Positions 35,720 to 48,892 of a DNA stretch of 64,000 bases are shown here, piece after piece. A program made the translations under genes and the position numbers. The first letter of the stretch is position 1. The number at the start of each line of letters is the position of its first letter. Below the pieces are notes generated by a model. It was not told the DNA's origin. It did no database searches and saw nothing but the letters and a program-made list of their open reading frames with translations. Where the stretch lies: NCBI GenBank assembly GCA_027924585.1, contig BSBM01000106.1, positions 36,459,001 to 36,523,000 on the forward strand, in the 5' to 3' direction. Source of the stretch: Larix kaempferi. Taxonomy: Eukaryota > Streptophyta > Pinopsida > Pinales > Pinaceae.

Positions 35720-36289
35720 TGTTAATTTTGAGCATTAATTCAATATACTCTAGGATCTTTACTAAGAGAATAACATGTACAGCATATCAAGTATAACAAT
35801 GCATATCAATCACACCAAGCAATCACATGGGACAATAGACACACAATTTTTCACTGGGGAAAACCATAAAGGTGAAAAACTCCACAACTTCCTCAGAGAT
35901 AGAAAGAGCAATGATACAACCAAAGTACAAGAGATAGTCTTCTCCTCGCAGCTGATCCTCCTCCTCACATGTGCGCCACTTTTCGAGTGATGGAAGAGTG
36001 AGTAATGAGATGATCAAATAGAGATCTCCCGATCTCTATTTATACTTGTCCTATCCTGCCCAATAAACTAACAGGGATGACTTGTCTAACTCAGTCTAAT
36101 AACCCATGGTTACATTAATCTGGGCCGACTCCACACTTGGTGGTATAATAACCCATCACAGCAAGTTATGACACTTGCGACACTTGTCAATACAAATGAC
36201 GATACTTCCGTATAGAGGAATAATAACATCTCTATAGGAGTACAATATACATAGGTGAAATACATTCCGAAGTTACATATACATCAACA
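35720..36289 (-). repeat. Copia-C 5' LTR
   Basis: This is the partner of 29164-29735, about 94-95% identical. On the minus strand a tataaatagagatc TATA segment lies near 36040. Confidence 0.93.
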
Positions 36290-39200
36290 AGTCGTACTCT
36301 TTTTTCCCCAACCATATCCATGGTGTTGGAACCTATAATTAGTCTTAAAATTCTCACTGTGCCACAAAAACCCCACTCATAGGCCAACGATACAGTGGAA
36401 AGGTCTATTGTGGTTTTTCAACATATCATTATTGGATACATATACCTAGAAGCTTCCTTTAGGTCCTAAGGCCCAGTTTCCATTCCTTAACCATGTCTAG
36501 AGCCCCAAGACCCACACCTAATGCTCAGAAACTTCTTAACAATTCCCGTATTTGGACTATAAGGACAAATATCCCCTCAAGAGGTTAGCTTTGGTGGTTG
36601 GAGACATGATTGTTAGACCTTTAATAAGCATGGCTTCTAAGGTATTGATTGTGAGATTTATTTGTAGAAGGATGGGGACAATGAATTTGTTTCAATGGAT
36701 TGAAGTGCATGACTAGTAATCAATTTTAGCTTACCACATAAGGGATGTCATTTTCATATGAGGTTAGATGTTGAGGTTACATCCAAACATAGTATTATTT
36801 CTAGTTGGTATCTACTGCATTTATACCTAGGTGGATTTATTGGTTACTTGATCAAATTACTTATATATCATTCAAGGTCCCATGCCAATAAGTAAGGATA
36901 CCATAAGGATAAAATAATTGTACTAAATGAGTCTATTTCCATAGACTCTCTTATGATTCTACACAAGATATTTCCTCTTTATGCTATTAATTGTAACTAT
37001 TGGAATGATATGACTCATTATTGTTTCTTGCAGCCTTCTAACAAAGAGATCTATCATATGCATTAAAACAATTATGACTCATTATGATCTCTCTTCTCAT
37101 GGAAATCATATGAGCCAAAATTTGACTAGTGGTATGCCTTACAAATCTACTTTCTTAATTGACATATCAATTAGGTAACTAGGGATATTAGAATAATGAA
37201 AAGAGATATATGGTTAAGGTTAAGGTCCTACTTGGAGAAAACCTAAAAGAACCTATACAAATCAATACATTGGTTAAGGTCCTACTTGGAGAAATCCTAA
37301 AAGAACCTATATAATCCTTTTAAATATTAAGAATTTTTATCATTACCTCTTCCAACCATATGAAATTCTTATAAAGATAAAAGGAATTTGAACCATTAAC
37401 CTATGTTTTTTAGACCAGTATTATACCATTGAAACTATTCTCCTAATGAAAATCTGATTACTTGCTAAGATATCCCTCCAGTCGATTTTCAATGATGCCT
37501 ACCTTACATCTACCACATATCATGCTATGCCAATCTAGAGCTTCCACCTCATTTATGTATTTGCATTGTTCAATGAACCATTTTAGTGGTGGAAGTGTAA
37601 TAGTTTTTACAGATGTCTGCATGGGAATTTCTATTTAGGTCATTGGAGAGTCAATGACAGGTGGCATATGAAATTATTGAACCAAGTGATCTCTAATAAT
37701 GTTATGGCCATTGCACTGCACCTTTGAGTAATTTAATCACTCCAAAGTGAGATTTTTTGAGCTCTAAAGGAAATGAAGTTTCCCATACCTTCCAAGCCAT
37801 TAAATGAGGGGATCGAAGCCAATTCTAACTCCTAAAAATACATTGATATGTTAAAATGGTGGTGACAACTTTAACATCTTGATCTCCTATCATACTAACA
37901 ACATATATTAGTTAGTCTAAAGGTTGGGATATGTCCACATTAGAAACATATTTATGTTTAACCCATAGAGCCTCCCTACGATGTAAGTCATAAATATCCT
38001 TGACAAGTAATATAATAGAAGCTAGAAACAATTATGCAATAAGTAAAATAAGAATTTTATAAGAAACTAGCACCCCTTAGCGCCATCCCCATAGCATATT
38101 ATATAATAAGGTTTATCCCAAGGGGGTCTTCCTGTGAGTCTAACAAGTAACAATATTATATTATACCTAGGATTATAGGCTCATGCCGTGGTTATACATA
38201 CAACAAGTTTTCAGGCCCATCTAGATATAAGATGCTAAAGATTCATGCATATTTGCTTTTTCGTCTTTTTTGGTTTTTATGTTTTTGAAAAAAAAGGGGT
38301 AACAAAGGGGCCGATTTCATCTTGTGGAGGTCGTATTCTTCATTTGTTGGCTGAGTTTGGAATGCGTGGGCTGTGACATCATCTGGAGGGGACACAGTCT
38401 TGTTTGTGAGGACTATTTACTTTCTGTTGGGCGCATATCCTTACAGTTCCACATCTACAGTGATACCCACGCTTCATCTAGGACAATATCAAGGGTTGTT
38501 ACAGCCAAAAAGAGAGCTACAATATACTACAATGTTGTTATTGACACCTAAAAAAATGTACTACAACGTTGTTGGGTACTCTCGTTGTAGTCTTCCTTCT
38601 TGTTATGACTATGCATAATGTTTCGGGTAGTGAAGGGAGTCTGAGAAGAAGATGATTTGGGTTGTTTTGAGGAGCTGGCATACACCAAAGAAAAATCGAG
38701 ACACCAAAGAAGGCCATCTCACTTCCATAAATCATTGTGCACGCCCAGGAAGCTACAGGTTAGATTTAAAGTAATTTCAGATTTGTTTGTCCACCTTAGA
38801 ACTGCTGTTATAGTGATTGTAAACTCAAAGTTATATGAATATGATATTTAGGGTTTATTTTCCTTGTTATTTATGGAAAGATATCTCTATTGCATTTACT
38901 GTTCACTGTTAGTGCTACAAAAATCAAGATATGATATCCGAAACAAACTCTTCCTGCATTGTCTTCCGCAGCGGAATTCTTTCCGGAATGCAAGATTCGA
39001 GTTTCCGCAAAACGCTTCTTTCCCGCCCTCGATCAATTTCGCTGCAAGCCTGAGTGTTCGTACAACTTACTTTTTTATGCAGTGAAATGGCTTTATGATT
39101 GTTCGATTAGTGTCCCCACCAAATCAACGGTGGATTCCAAAATTTATTGAGCGCATTCCATAGAATATCGCGCACATGAAAATTGTTTCAAGGCTTGCAA

Positions 39201-39640
39201 CTTCTCCCGACGATATCACTAGTCCAATAAAGGGTAGCGACCCATGTACTAGACCTCACAGACTGCCATCCATACTAACAGATCACGGCCAACACATTTA
39301 CACACCCTCACGACACCCTTAGTAACCCACATTAGGTCATGGTACCTTCATAACAGTCATCAAGGCAATTTCAGCCAGTCACGACAGTCCTAGCAAGCCT
39401 AAGACATGTCACAACAGCCCTTAGAAGGCTCAAGACAGGCCATGGGTTTCTCTGGAAATCATTAGCATAATTTACACATATGAAATTGACGCAAACAGGA
39501 AACACAAACTGAATATGAACACTGTGATGAATCTCAGAAACTAAAAAAAAAACTTTTCATTAACACTTCCAAGAAAGTTTACAAAGCTACAGTCCAATCA
39601 CATAGGCGTAAAAAATGAAAGTCGAACCCTTCCTCCTCCA
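36290..39640. other. Decayed repeat DNA between Copia-C and the solo LTR, no gene
   Basis: No supported gene is visible. Parts of 36470-36720 have counterparts at 28.8-29.0 kb and at 20.5 kb. A tandem duplication with aaggtcctacttggagaaa in both copies lies at about 37215-37310. The word actattctcctaatgaaaat is shared with about 9312. A degenerate dyad with ctacaa/ttgtag ends lies near 38540-38600. Open frames near 38.3-39.1 kb are short and unrecognised. Confidence 0.5.
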
Positions 39641-40246
39641 TGTTGAGATATTGTAACTTCAAAGAATATTATATTTGTACTTTATTATTCCGGAGATGTT
39701 TCATTCCTCCGTGAAGATCTTATTGTATATCCGGAGATGTTTATTCCTCCGTCGGAATGTGGTAACTCGGGTTATTAGACTTCCCTAGTGGGGGTCGGCC
39801 CTATATGTGTCATGTGGGTCAAAGGGTTATTAGACCATCCTAGAGGGGTCGGACCAGTCAGTTGTAGTGGGGTATTTAACCCATTGGTTAAATACGAGCC
39901 TACGTGTACTTGTGTAAAAGATATGTCAGAGTAGTGTATAAATAGAGGAGGTGTGTTCCTCATTTGACATATACACTCACTTGAGAGAGAGGCGCACTTG
40001 TGGAGGAGAGGTCTGCTATGGTGGAGGAGGAGATCATGTCTTTGGTTTTCATCTTTGTATATTGCTGGTCATCTATATTGAGGAAGCTTTACTGGGTTTT
40101 CTACCCCATGAGGGTTTCCCAGGATAAATCTGTGTCTCTTGTGTTTATGCTATGCTTGTTGTTTCTTTAGTGATCCTGTATATGCTATTATTGTGAAATG
40201 GAATGTAATGCTGCTATTTTCTGTCTTAGCATATTAAATCTTAACA
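39641..40246 (+). mobile_element. Solo LTR of the Copia-B family
   Basis: This 606-bp LTR (TGTTGAG to TTAACA) is the inverse-orientation homologue of the Copia-B LTRs. It is flanked by the TSD CTCCA at 39636-39640 and 40247-40251, with no internal sequence or second LTR. Such a structure arises when recombination between the two LTRs removes the rest of an element. A TATA-like tataaatagagg lies near 39938. Confidence 0.95.
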
Positions 40247-40511
40247 CTCCATAGAGGTGACATTTACCCCTGAGACGTATCTCGAAATAGGGCATCAAAA
40301 TCAGTTACATTGCGGAAATCAAACCCTAAAGTAAGTCCTAAATCCTAACAGAATTTGATGTGGCAGATGTGCCGTTCCCACAAAACATTTCGGGAAGGCA
40401 CACTGTGCTGCGCGTGACCAATCAAAAAGGGAAATATCGACATCTGGGGCTTTCTCGCTCGCTTAATGAAAACGACAACTCCGAGCATATTTTTAGCAGA
40501 CTACAGTTGAC

Positions 40512-43500
40512 TCAGCTGTTGGCAGGCCTTACAGGATGATGATTGCTTAGTCTATGTATATCTTGCCACTGCTGATCTGTAGGGGAGGCCATCTCAAATA
40601 ACTCCTTTAGGAGAACATCTAGGTCAATCAGGGGGCTATGGACAATAGCAGGGAGATTTGATTTGACAGTCCTGAATTGAGCCAGCAACTCAAAGTCCTC
40701 AATGAGTTTATCAATGATTACCTCTCCCTTTAGCCCACCATTCATACCCTCAAACTTTCCATGGTTTACTCTTTCCTGGTTCAGCAATTCGACATATTTG
40801 CTCCGAGGGATCAAATTCCCCTCTGGACCCCAAAACTCAGGAAACCCTTTCTGAAACAGGGGCTGGAACAATTTGTTGAACTTTTCTACCCCTTGCTAAA
40901 TAATGTTAATCCTAGTAAGTGCATTCTGCAACATGTTGTACTTTGTGGTCATCCTCCTTGCTGTCACCGGAACTGATATCCTGTCATTAATCTCCAGGGC
41001 AATTAGTTCTTCCCCACAGGTTGAGCTCATAACAACAATCACCTTTTGGGCCTCCTCCCTAGGCCTTTGTGTTAGACTTTCTTGCAGGGATTTACATCTG
41101 CTGCTTGCTACCATAGCATCCTTTTTATGCTCATCCACCATGACCAAATGCTTTTCTAATGAGGGCATCTCTTTTATCACTGCATCCCAGAGAAAATGTT
41201 TAGCCCCTTGCAGGGGAATTTGGCCTATGACCCTTTCCTCAAACCTGGCTACCTTCTCTTTGAGTGTCCTGATCTCTTCAACGGAGTCTTCACTTTCCTT
41301 AGCAGTGATCCTGTGCTGGAGCTCTTTAATGGACTCCTTCAATTGAGTGATTTCCAGGTCCTTTAGGGACATTTCTGACATATCTTTGATCTCTAGAGTC
41401 GTGGGTGATTTGTCCCCAAGGGTGCTCTAGTCATTAAATTCATCAATTTTCTTCTGCATCTTTTTCTTCCCTTCTTCCTATGTGCGCTTGTCAGCCTCCA
41501 GCACAGCAAGGTGGCCTTTTAGATCCAAAAATTCATGCTGCAATGTCTCAATCTCCCCTTGTAACTGCACGGTCTAAGGAGGTAGCTGGATGTCTTTCAT
41601 AGGTGTCTTGCTTTTCTTTTTGTAATCCTATATCTTGGCCAGCGGCTTAGCTGGTAAAATAGGATGCTTTGTTGCCACTGGCTGCTCAGATGCAAGGGGA
41701 TGCTGTAAAGTATTATGTGCTGTTAGGTCTGCCACTTGGTCATTTAGGAGTTTCACCTGTAGGTTCCAGGCCTTGTTTGTTGCATTTTCCTACTTCAATT
41801 GGGTCTCTAGTTTAACCACCCTTTGTTGGGACCTGAGATGGGCTAATGCCTCCTTAGTCAGATCAGCATAGATGAGATCACTAACTCCCTTATGGAACAA
41901 AATCTTATCAGGGATTGAGAACCCATCCATCTTGAACTCGACCTCTAAAAATCCTTCCTCATTAGCGATGGCTAGGTTCAGGGAGTTTGTTGTAATATTC
42001 CTGGAAGTAGTGAAAGAGACTTTGCTACCTGATAGCTTCCTTAGATTCTTGGACTGATTTTGAGTCTTAGCCTCGGATTGCTCTTTGAGCTGCCCATAGG
42101 TGGTCAACATTTTCTTTTCGGTATTAAATTTCCCTTCAACAATGGAGGCAAACGAATACTTCTAATAATTGAGTAGAGACTCCTCACCCCCTTTCTTGAT
42201 TGATTGCGTGGTTTGTGGGGGATTTCTCTGTGAGTGTGTAGTGGTTGGGCGATCACCATCTGATTTGCAACCTTTCCCCTAGCAGGGTTTATTGAAACAA
42301 GCTCCTCCTCTATCACTTTCTTGAAGGCATCAGATTCAAAATTAAACTCCTTCTCCAGGTTGATTACGTCCTCCTCTACGTCTTTCCTAGGATTCTTGCT
42401 AGGGGTTTGTTCATCACATTCCATATCCTCCACCTCTGACTGAGAGCTTCTGCTACTACCATCACTTTTTAGGTGCAAGGGAGTTGCTGGTACCGTACCT
42501 TGCACTTCTTTAGGATCCTGAATTTTCTCTGCAGGAGTCCAATCAAAATCATAGGTAAGAGAATTTGCATCCTGGGACAAGTTGGGGATCGTGGAGTGAA
42601 TAAACACTGACCTCTGGACCTTGACCCTCCTTTGGGAAATGATCCCCTTAGGATCGTAATTTTGTGCATGAGTCCCATGAAACTTCATGGCCTTCAAAAC
42701 TTTCTCCACCATTTGTAACGCTGCTAGCTTCTTCACAACGAAGGGCCTAAAATTAATAGGGTATTTGATCCAAGAGTTCTTCCCGTGAGCAGTAAAATGC
42801 TCCTCATCAGCATAAATCCTCTACCTAATCAATTCTAGTGCGAATACTAAGGGAGTTAGGTAAACTGGTAGCATGAAAGGGGCAGCCGAAAAAACCATAT
42901 ACCCTGATAATTGAATACTTCTACATCAAGAACCAATCTTTAATACCCACTTGCTGCAAGGCAGCCTTCATGTCTTTTGATATCCTCTTCTCTTTAGGGT
43001 TGAATAGTTTGGAGATGCGAAGGAAAATTCTTTCAATGAACAGGGTGTAAGACCAGTCCTGGATCTTCTAGAGAGACCGGGGCCAGTCTTTGAACACCTC
43101 CGGATCCATGTCCTCAAGGGTTTTCCAGTTGGAACTGACTATGATGGAAAATAGATACACCTTCTCAAAATCAATTATCAGCTTGAGACTCAAAATCAAA
43201 CTTCTCAAGCTGATAATTGATCTCTCCGGCCAAGAAATCATCGAACTTAATTCTTTCTTCAGATTGACTCAGGTAAAGGAGAATGCCTAGCATTACTTCA
43301 GAGACCATGATATCGCTATCAAGACCTAGAATTTGACTCAAGAGGGAGATGGTTGATTCGACAAGATTTATGAACAATTCAGAGGAGAGTGGGGTGATAA
43401 GGGTCTCTGAGGGAACTGGGGTCATCAAAATGGTCTGAAAAAATTTATTCTTGGATTCTAGGTTGGATTTCTCGAACACCTGCATAACCTTTGATTCGGT

Positions 43501-43860
43501 GAAGGGGATCAAGGCCTAACATTGGGATTCGGAGAGACCCGGGGCAGCCCTGATAACTTCTGGTGTAATTCTGCAAATGACATGGGAGTGGGTATCATCT
43601 AAGATGGCCTTCCTAGTGGCGAAATAATTGGAGGCTACCCTTTGGACAATATCTGGGAAATGGGGCAATTGTTCTAATGTGAACCCTATTAAGGATGACT
43701 TTAAATTTACCAACAGTTCCAACTAGTCTCCGAAAGGTGACAACAAAGCGTTCTGGGCATCACTAACACTGGACAACCACAAACGAGGATCATAAGCGTC
43801 GTAAATTCGATCGCAGATGATCTCCTCGGACGGGTCAAGGCGTTTTACAGATGAGGCCAT
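40512..43860 (-). pseudogene. Coiled-coil gene A, unknown family (paralogue of gene B)
   Basis: From the ATG at 43860 (MASSVKRLDPSEEIICDRIY) to a stop at 40512, about 1,100 codons can be followed on the minus strand. There are frameshifts near 43150-42750 and 42110 and many stops. Blocks match gene B in order: LLSQILGLDSDIMVSEVMLG with LSQFLGLDTDHDKPLISLLF, YDPKGIISQRR with YNPHHILSKRR, and SRNITTNSLNLAIAN with SRNLAQNTLNLALAT. The C-terminal third (42110-40900) is strongly heptad-like, then a conserved STDQQW-type tail. No enzyme motif, signal peptide or membrane segment is visible. It is divergent from the TNP2 gene and I do not recognise it. Confidence 0.7.
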
Positions 43861-44414
43861 GGAGGAACTGTCTACTAGATGAATTACAAAACACAAAAGG
43901 GTTGATAAACGATGAAGGAGTACCTAGTGGTGACAGTCGATACTTCTGGAGGTTGCAGTTGTATCCAGCTGACTCGTGCTTGGAAGACGTCGAATTTGCA
44001 GGGTGGTGGGAGTATTAAGGGACTATTAATGTCAAGATGATTAACCTTATAAACCATCGCACTCCGTAAACGTGACCTTTGTACCTCCAATTTTCGAGCG
44101 CAATATCCAATGGGGAGGGGCCCACCAGATTTCGCAAATTTGTTTTTTTATCTTCAGAGTTATATTAATGGGTTTAAATCTTAACTATCTTGTCTTTAAT
44201 ATAAAACCAAAATATTATGTAATTGATGTTTGGATTTGGTTATTATAAGGTGGAAGCTTGTATGGTGTAATATATTGTTGTCATGCGCAGGTAAACGCTA
44301 TTTTGGAAAGCATATGGGTGTACTACATGAATATTCCTAACCGTATATTGGAAGGAAGTTGAGAGGCCAACTCTCGAGAGCCAATTTGAGAAATTGGGCT
44401 GGTTTTATTTTCAA
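43861..44414. promoter_or_regulatory. Divergent intergenic region between coiled-coil gene A and TNP2
   Basis: These 554 bp lie between the gene A start (43860, leftward) and the TNP2 exon 1 start (44415, rightward). The 5' regions of both genes therefore share this space. A tataaa word lies near 44043-44060 on the minus side, and a GC-richer block (gaggggcccaccagatt) lies near 44115. A shared promoter is inference from layout. Confidence 0.4.
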
Positions 44415-47400
44415 ATGGCCAAAAAAAGGGATTGGACAGATTTGAAAATGAGGTATACTTTTTATATTTGATTCTTCAATATGATATTTTATAACATATG
44501 TCTTCATTGTAATTTGTAGTGGTTTTTTCTTACGTGATGTGCAAAATGGTTCTATGTAGGATGTCAAAGGAATATCAAGTTGGGGTTGAAGAATTCATAG
44601 AGTTTGCAAAAAGGCATTCAGAGGATAATAACACCACAAGATGCCCTTGTAAAAAATGTTGCAATGTTGCAGTATTGACGTTTCAGGAAGTACAAGACCA
44701 CTTGATGATTCATGGTATAACAAGTTCATATAAAACTTGGTTTTTCCATGGAGAGAGAGTTCCTACTCAGGACTATATATTTGACAAGAGCAAGAAATGC
44801 CACACAACAGAGATGCATGATTTTCCTCTAGAAATTACACATGGTGATGAACACATAGTCAGACATCAATATGATAATCAGAATGATGAGTTTGCAACAT
44901 TGCTTACAAACGATACCGAAGTTCTTGAGAATGATGATCATAACGAGGCAACCATGGTTGATGATCATATGGTTGAAATGGTGAATGATGCTTATCAATA
45001 TTATAATGAAAATCCATATGTGAATTGCGAAAATGGCCAAGCAGAATCAATGGAAGAAAAAAATGATATCAATCAATATCTAAATTTAATTGAAGATGTG
45101 AAGGCATCATTGTACCCAGGTTTCACTAGTTTCACTAAGCTATCGGCCACTATGAAATTGTACAACCTTAAAGTGAGAAATGGATGGTCTGATGCAAGTT
45201 TCACCCAGTTGTTGAAGTTGAAAAGAGAAATGCTTCCAACATGAAATACACTTCCAAAATCTACATATGCTGCAAAAAGTTTGATTAAATCATTGGGGTT
45301 GGACTATGAAATGATACATGCATGCCACAATGATTGCATTTATATTGGGGAAAATATGAAAAAATAAATGAATGCCCAACATGTGGCGAATCAAGATGGA
45401 AGGTTGATGCTCATTCTAAAAAGGTGCGTACTGGTGTCCCGGCCAAAGTGCTGAGGTATTTACCTTAAGTGCTGAGGTTGAAGAGAATGTACAGGTATGA
45501 TTTTGAACTCTTATAATTCCATTATATCAAACACCTTCATGTATTACCAACCTACAAGAAAATCATCTCCTTTAATCTACTAAGTAGTGCAATGCATATA
45601 TGATTCTTTATGTTTTTGTTATAGCTCTACATATATTTCACAGAAAATGAGGTGGAATCATGAGAATGAAAGGATGGAATAATGCACCACCCAGTTGATA
45701 GCCCGACATGGAAAACTATAGATTCTAAATGGCTTGATTTTTCCAATGATCCTCACAATGTACGACTTGCAATGGTAGTGGATGGATTTAATCCTTTTGG
45801 AAACTTGAGTAGTAGTTACAGTGTATGGCCAGTAGTACTAGTGACATATAACCTTCCGCCATGGTTATGCATGAAAAGGAGATTTTGTTTGTTGTCATTG
45901 TTAATACCTAGTTCCAAGCAACCAGTAAATGACATATATGTTTATTTGGAACCATTGGTAAATGAACTAAAACTAACTTGGGATGAAGGGGCAAGGACAT
46001 ACGATGCTCATTCAAGGTCATTCTTTAATATGAAGGCTATATTGATGTGGGTAATCCATGACTTTCCTGCTTATGGAAATATGGATGGTTGCACGACTAA
46101 AGGGTTTTGTGCATGACCTATATGTGGAAGGAACACAGAGTCAATGTATCTCAAATGTAGTAGGAAGTGTGTGTACATGGGACATAGGATATATCTTCTA
46201 GTAAATCATAAGTATCATTCACAAAAAGGACCATTTAATGGGAAGTATGAGCATCTCATTGCACCTACAATTGTACAAGTGTCAGATATTTTTATAGAAA
46301 CAGAAGGAAGGGAAGAGAAATGGGGAAAGACTAATAGTACAAAAAGAAAGAGAAATTAAAAAAAAGGTGAAAATTCAAAGAATGATGTGTGGAAGAAAAG
46401 GTCAATTCTATTCAATTTACCATATTGGGAGGTATGTGCACACATTAACTCAAGGCCTAAAATGTACGATGCTTGAAGGATTTCATTGTGTTTAATATGA
46501 ATATATTGTTTAATTTTTCTTTGATGTTATAATTCATTGATTTTTTATACGGTTGGATGCAGAAACTCCTAGTGCGTCACATTTTATATTTAATGCACAT
46601 AGAAAAAAATGTATGCGAAAGTATTTTAGGAACCCTTCTGGATATAAAAGATAAATCAAAGGATGGGAAAAATTCTCGTGATGACTTACAACAGTTGGGT
46701 ATAATGAGGTCCCTGTGGCCACAACAAAAAGGCAAAAAATTATTTCTTCCACCCACACCACACACTCTTGCAAAAAAGGAGAAAGAGATTCTTTGTCATG
46801 TTTTGTTCACCTTAAAATTTCCAGATGGATATAGTTCAAACCCTAGAAATCATGTATCTATGAAAGATCTCAAGCTTCATAGTATGAAAGCACATGATTT
46901 CCATGATCTCATGCAACAAATCCTTCCAGTAGCATTGCACCATGTACTACCAAAAGCAGTTCGAAACACTATTTGTAGGATTTGCTTCATTTATAGGCGA
47001 ATTTGTGCAAAAATGGTGGATCCAACATATCTTGATAACTTACAAGATGATGTTGTGGAAACTTTTTGCTTACTCGAAAAATATTTCCACCCTTCATTCT
47101 TTGATATAATGATACATATGACTGTACACTTGGTGCGAGAGCTACGCTATTGTGGACTAGTTGCATATCGATGGATGTACCCATTTGAAAGGTCAGTTAA
47201 ATGTTATTAAGTGCAAATCCACATAAATTCCATCATTTTATGTGCATATAATAATAATACATTACTAGCAACTCTTTATTCATACTTTTTATTTCTCTAC
47301 AAATTGTGTGTTTTTTTCTAGGAACATGAAAGTTTTCAAAAGTTATGTGAAAAATAAGAATAGGCCCGAAGACTGCATAGCTGAAAACTAGACCGTGGAG

Positions 47401-48892
47401 GAATCCATAAAATTTTGTGCTGGATATGTTGAAGGTATGGATTATATTGAAAGCATGCCTAGTAGAAATGAATCTTGGGACGATGAAGAAGGAGAGGTTG
47501 GACAATATGGGAAGGCCTTATCTAGTGGAACTTTTATTGAATTAGATAAAACTAGTTTGTTACAAGCCCACAAATGGGTCTTGCACAATATAGATGAAAT
47601 TCAACCTTGGATAGAGTAAGTAATAAGCACATACTTATGAAATAATTTTTTATTATAATATATCGCAATTTTTTCATAAATTGTTTATTGACATTACTTG
47701 AAAATAGGATGCACCTGATAGAAATTGTCAATAGTAACATCCAAGCCCAAAAAGATGAAATCTTACTACGAAAGCTCCACAACCAACAATTTAGTGATTG
47801 GTTAAGAAAACAACTAATGATATGTTCTTCATATTAGATTTAATTGAACTTCATTGATCAAGACTATTATGTTGTATGAAGGTGAAATTCTTTTTAATAT
47901 ATTTTGAAATTGCATGGTTTTCTAACGACATTTCAAAATTTCAAGGTGGAAGGAAAATAAAATATTTCTGATACCCTTAAATGGTTGGCACGTGGCCCAA
48001 GGAAATATGCAACTAAGTATGATGGATACTTAATCAATGGGTGTAGATTTCATGTTAAAAGATTAGAAAATGACAGGGCCACCCAAAATAGTGCCATGTG
48101 CATAGATGCACAAACATTAATGAGATCAAGTGCAAAGGATAAAAACCCTATACATCAAACGACAACATATTATGGAGTGATTCAAGAAATAATGTTATTG
48201 GAATAGTATTTGGTACAGTATCCATTCTTCAAATGTGATTGGATAGATGTACACAAGAAGAATGGAATGAAAGTTGATGAAATTGGTTTCACCATGGTGA
48301 ATCTGAAGAGATGCTTGAGTAAGGATAGACTGCAGGATGATCCATTTATTCTAGCATCACAAGTGAAACAAGTGTTTTATGTACAAGATCCGGTAGAGAA
48401 TGACTGGTGTGCAATTTTGACATGCCCTCTGAAGGGATCAAGAAATTGTAATAGATATGATTCGGAGTATGCAGATTTATCAAGTGTTGCATATTTTGAA
48501 GGGACGAAATTCAAAGAGGATGAAGTTGTAGGTGATGGTGGCATGGATTATGTTCGACACGATTGTGAAGGCACATGGTTGGATGTTGTTCAGGAAGTAG
48601 CATGCATGATTTATTTATCAGTTCCCATTTAAGTTGTATCTGTGAAAACTTCTATCTTAGATTATTACTTGGATTTAACTTTCATGCATATATTTTTTGT
48701 TTTGCTATTGTTTATGCATATTATTACTTGGATTTACCTTTCATGCATATATTTTTACAGCAGATAGATTGGGTGTGGGGAATTGAGAGTGATGTGAGGG
48801 TGGGGGAGGGGCCATATGAGCTTCAACCTTCACTTGGTTGGCCCTGTTTAGTAGAGAATAAGATATTCTTGAAACCAAGAGAAGCTCATTAA
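44415..48892 (+). pseudogene. TNP2-type CACTA transposase (TNPD-like) with introns, broken
   Basis: Exon 1 is 44415-44452 (MAKKRDWTDLKMR) and splices GT-AG to 44560, joining SKEYQVGVEEFIEFA and RCPCKKCCN, the transposase-associated domain. TNP2 follows: LKVRNGWSDASFTQLL (about 45165-45212), CPTCGESRW (about 45372-45400), then DGFNPFGN, YNLPPWLCM and DFPAYGNM (45780-46080). DUF4218-type sequence fills 46560-47190 (MHIEKNVCESILGTLL, HLVRELRYCG). 47320-48190 carries PEDCIAEN and LARGPRKYATKYDGYLINGC. DUF4216-type sequence spans 48210-48450 (FKCDWIDV, FILASQVKQVFYVQD). It would cut and join the CACTA ends. Stops at 45242 and 46114, a shift near 45360 and a stop near 47391 disable it. Confidence 0.9.

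Larger units (their letters stand above)
29164..36289 (-). mobile_element. Copia-C, nearly full-length Copia retrotransposon
   Basis: LTRs at 29164-29735 and 35720-36289 (TGTTAAT to CATCAACA) are about 94-95% identical by eye, with a 12-bp and a 9-bp indel. TSD AGTCG lies at 29159-29163 and 36290-36294. The element has a perfect primer site, then gag, zinc knuckle, protease, integrase, RT and RNase H in Copia order on the minus strand. It then has 1.6 kb of tandem-repeat-rich 3' sequence before the left LTR. Stops and frameshifts disable it. Confidence 0.95.

Noticed and set aside
38324-39150. Short frames of 60-81 codons suggesting a low-copy host gene
   Set aside because: There is no recognisable domain, no consistent splice structure and short overlapping frames only.
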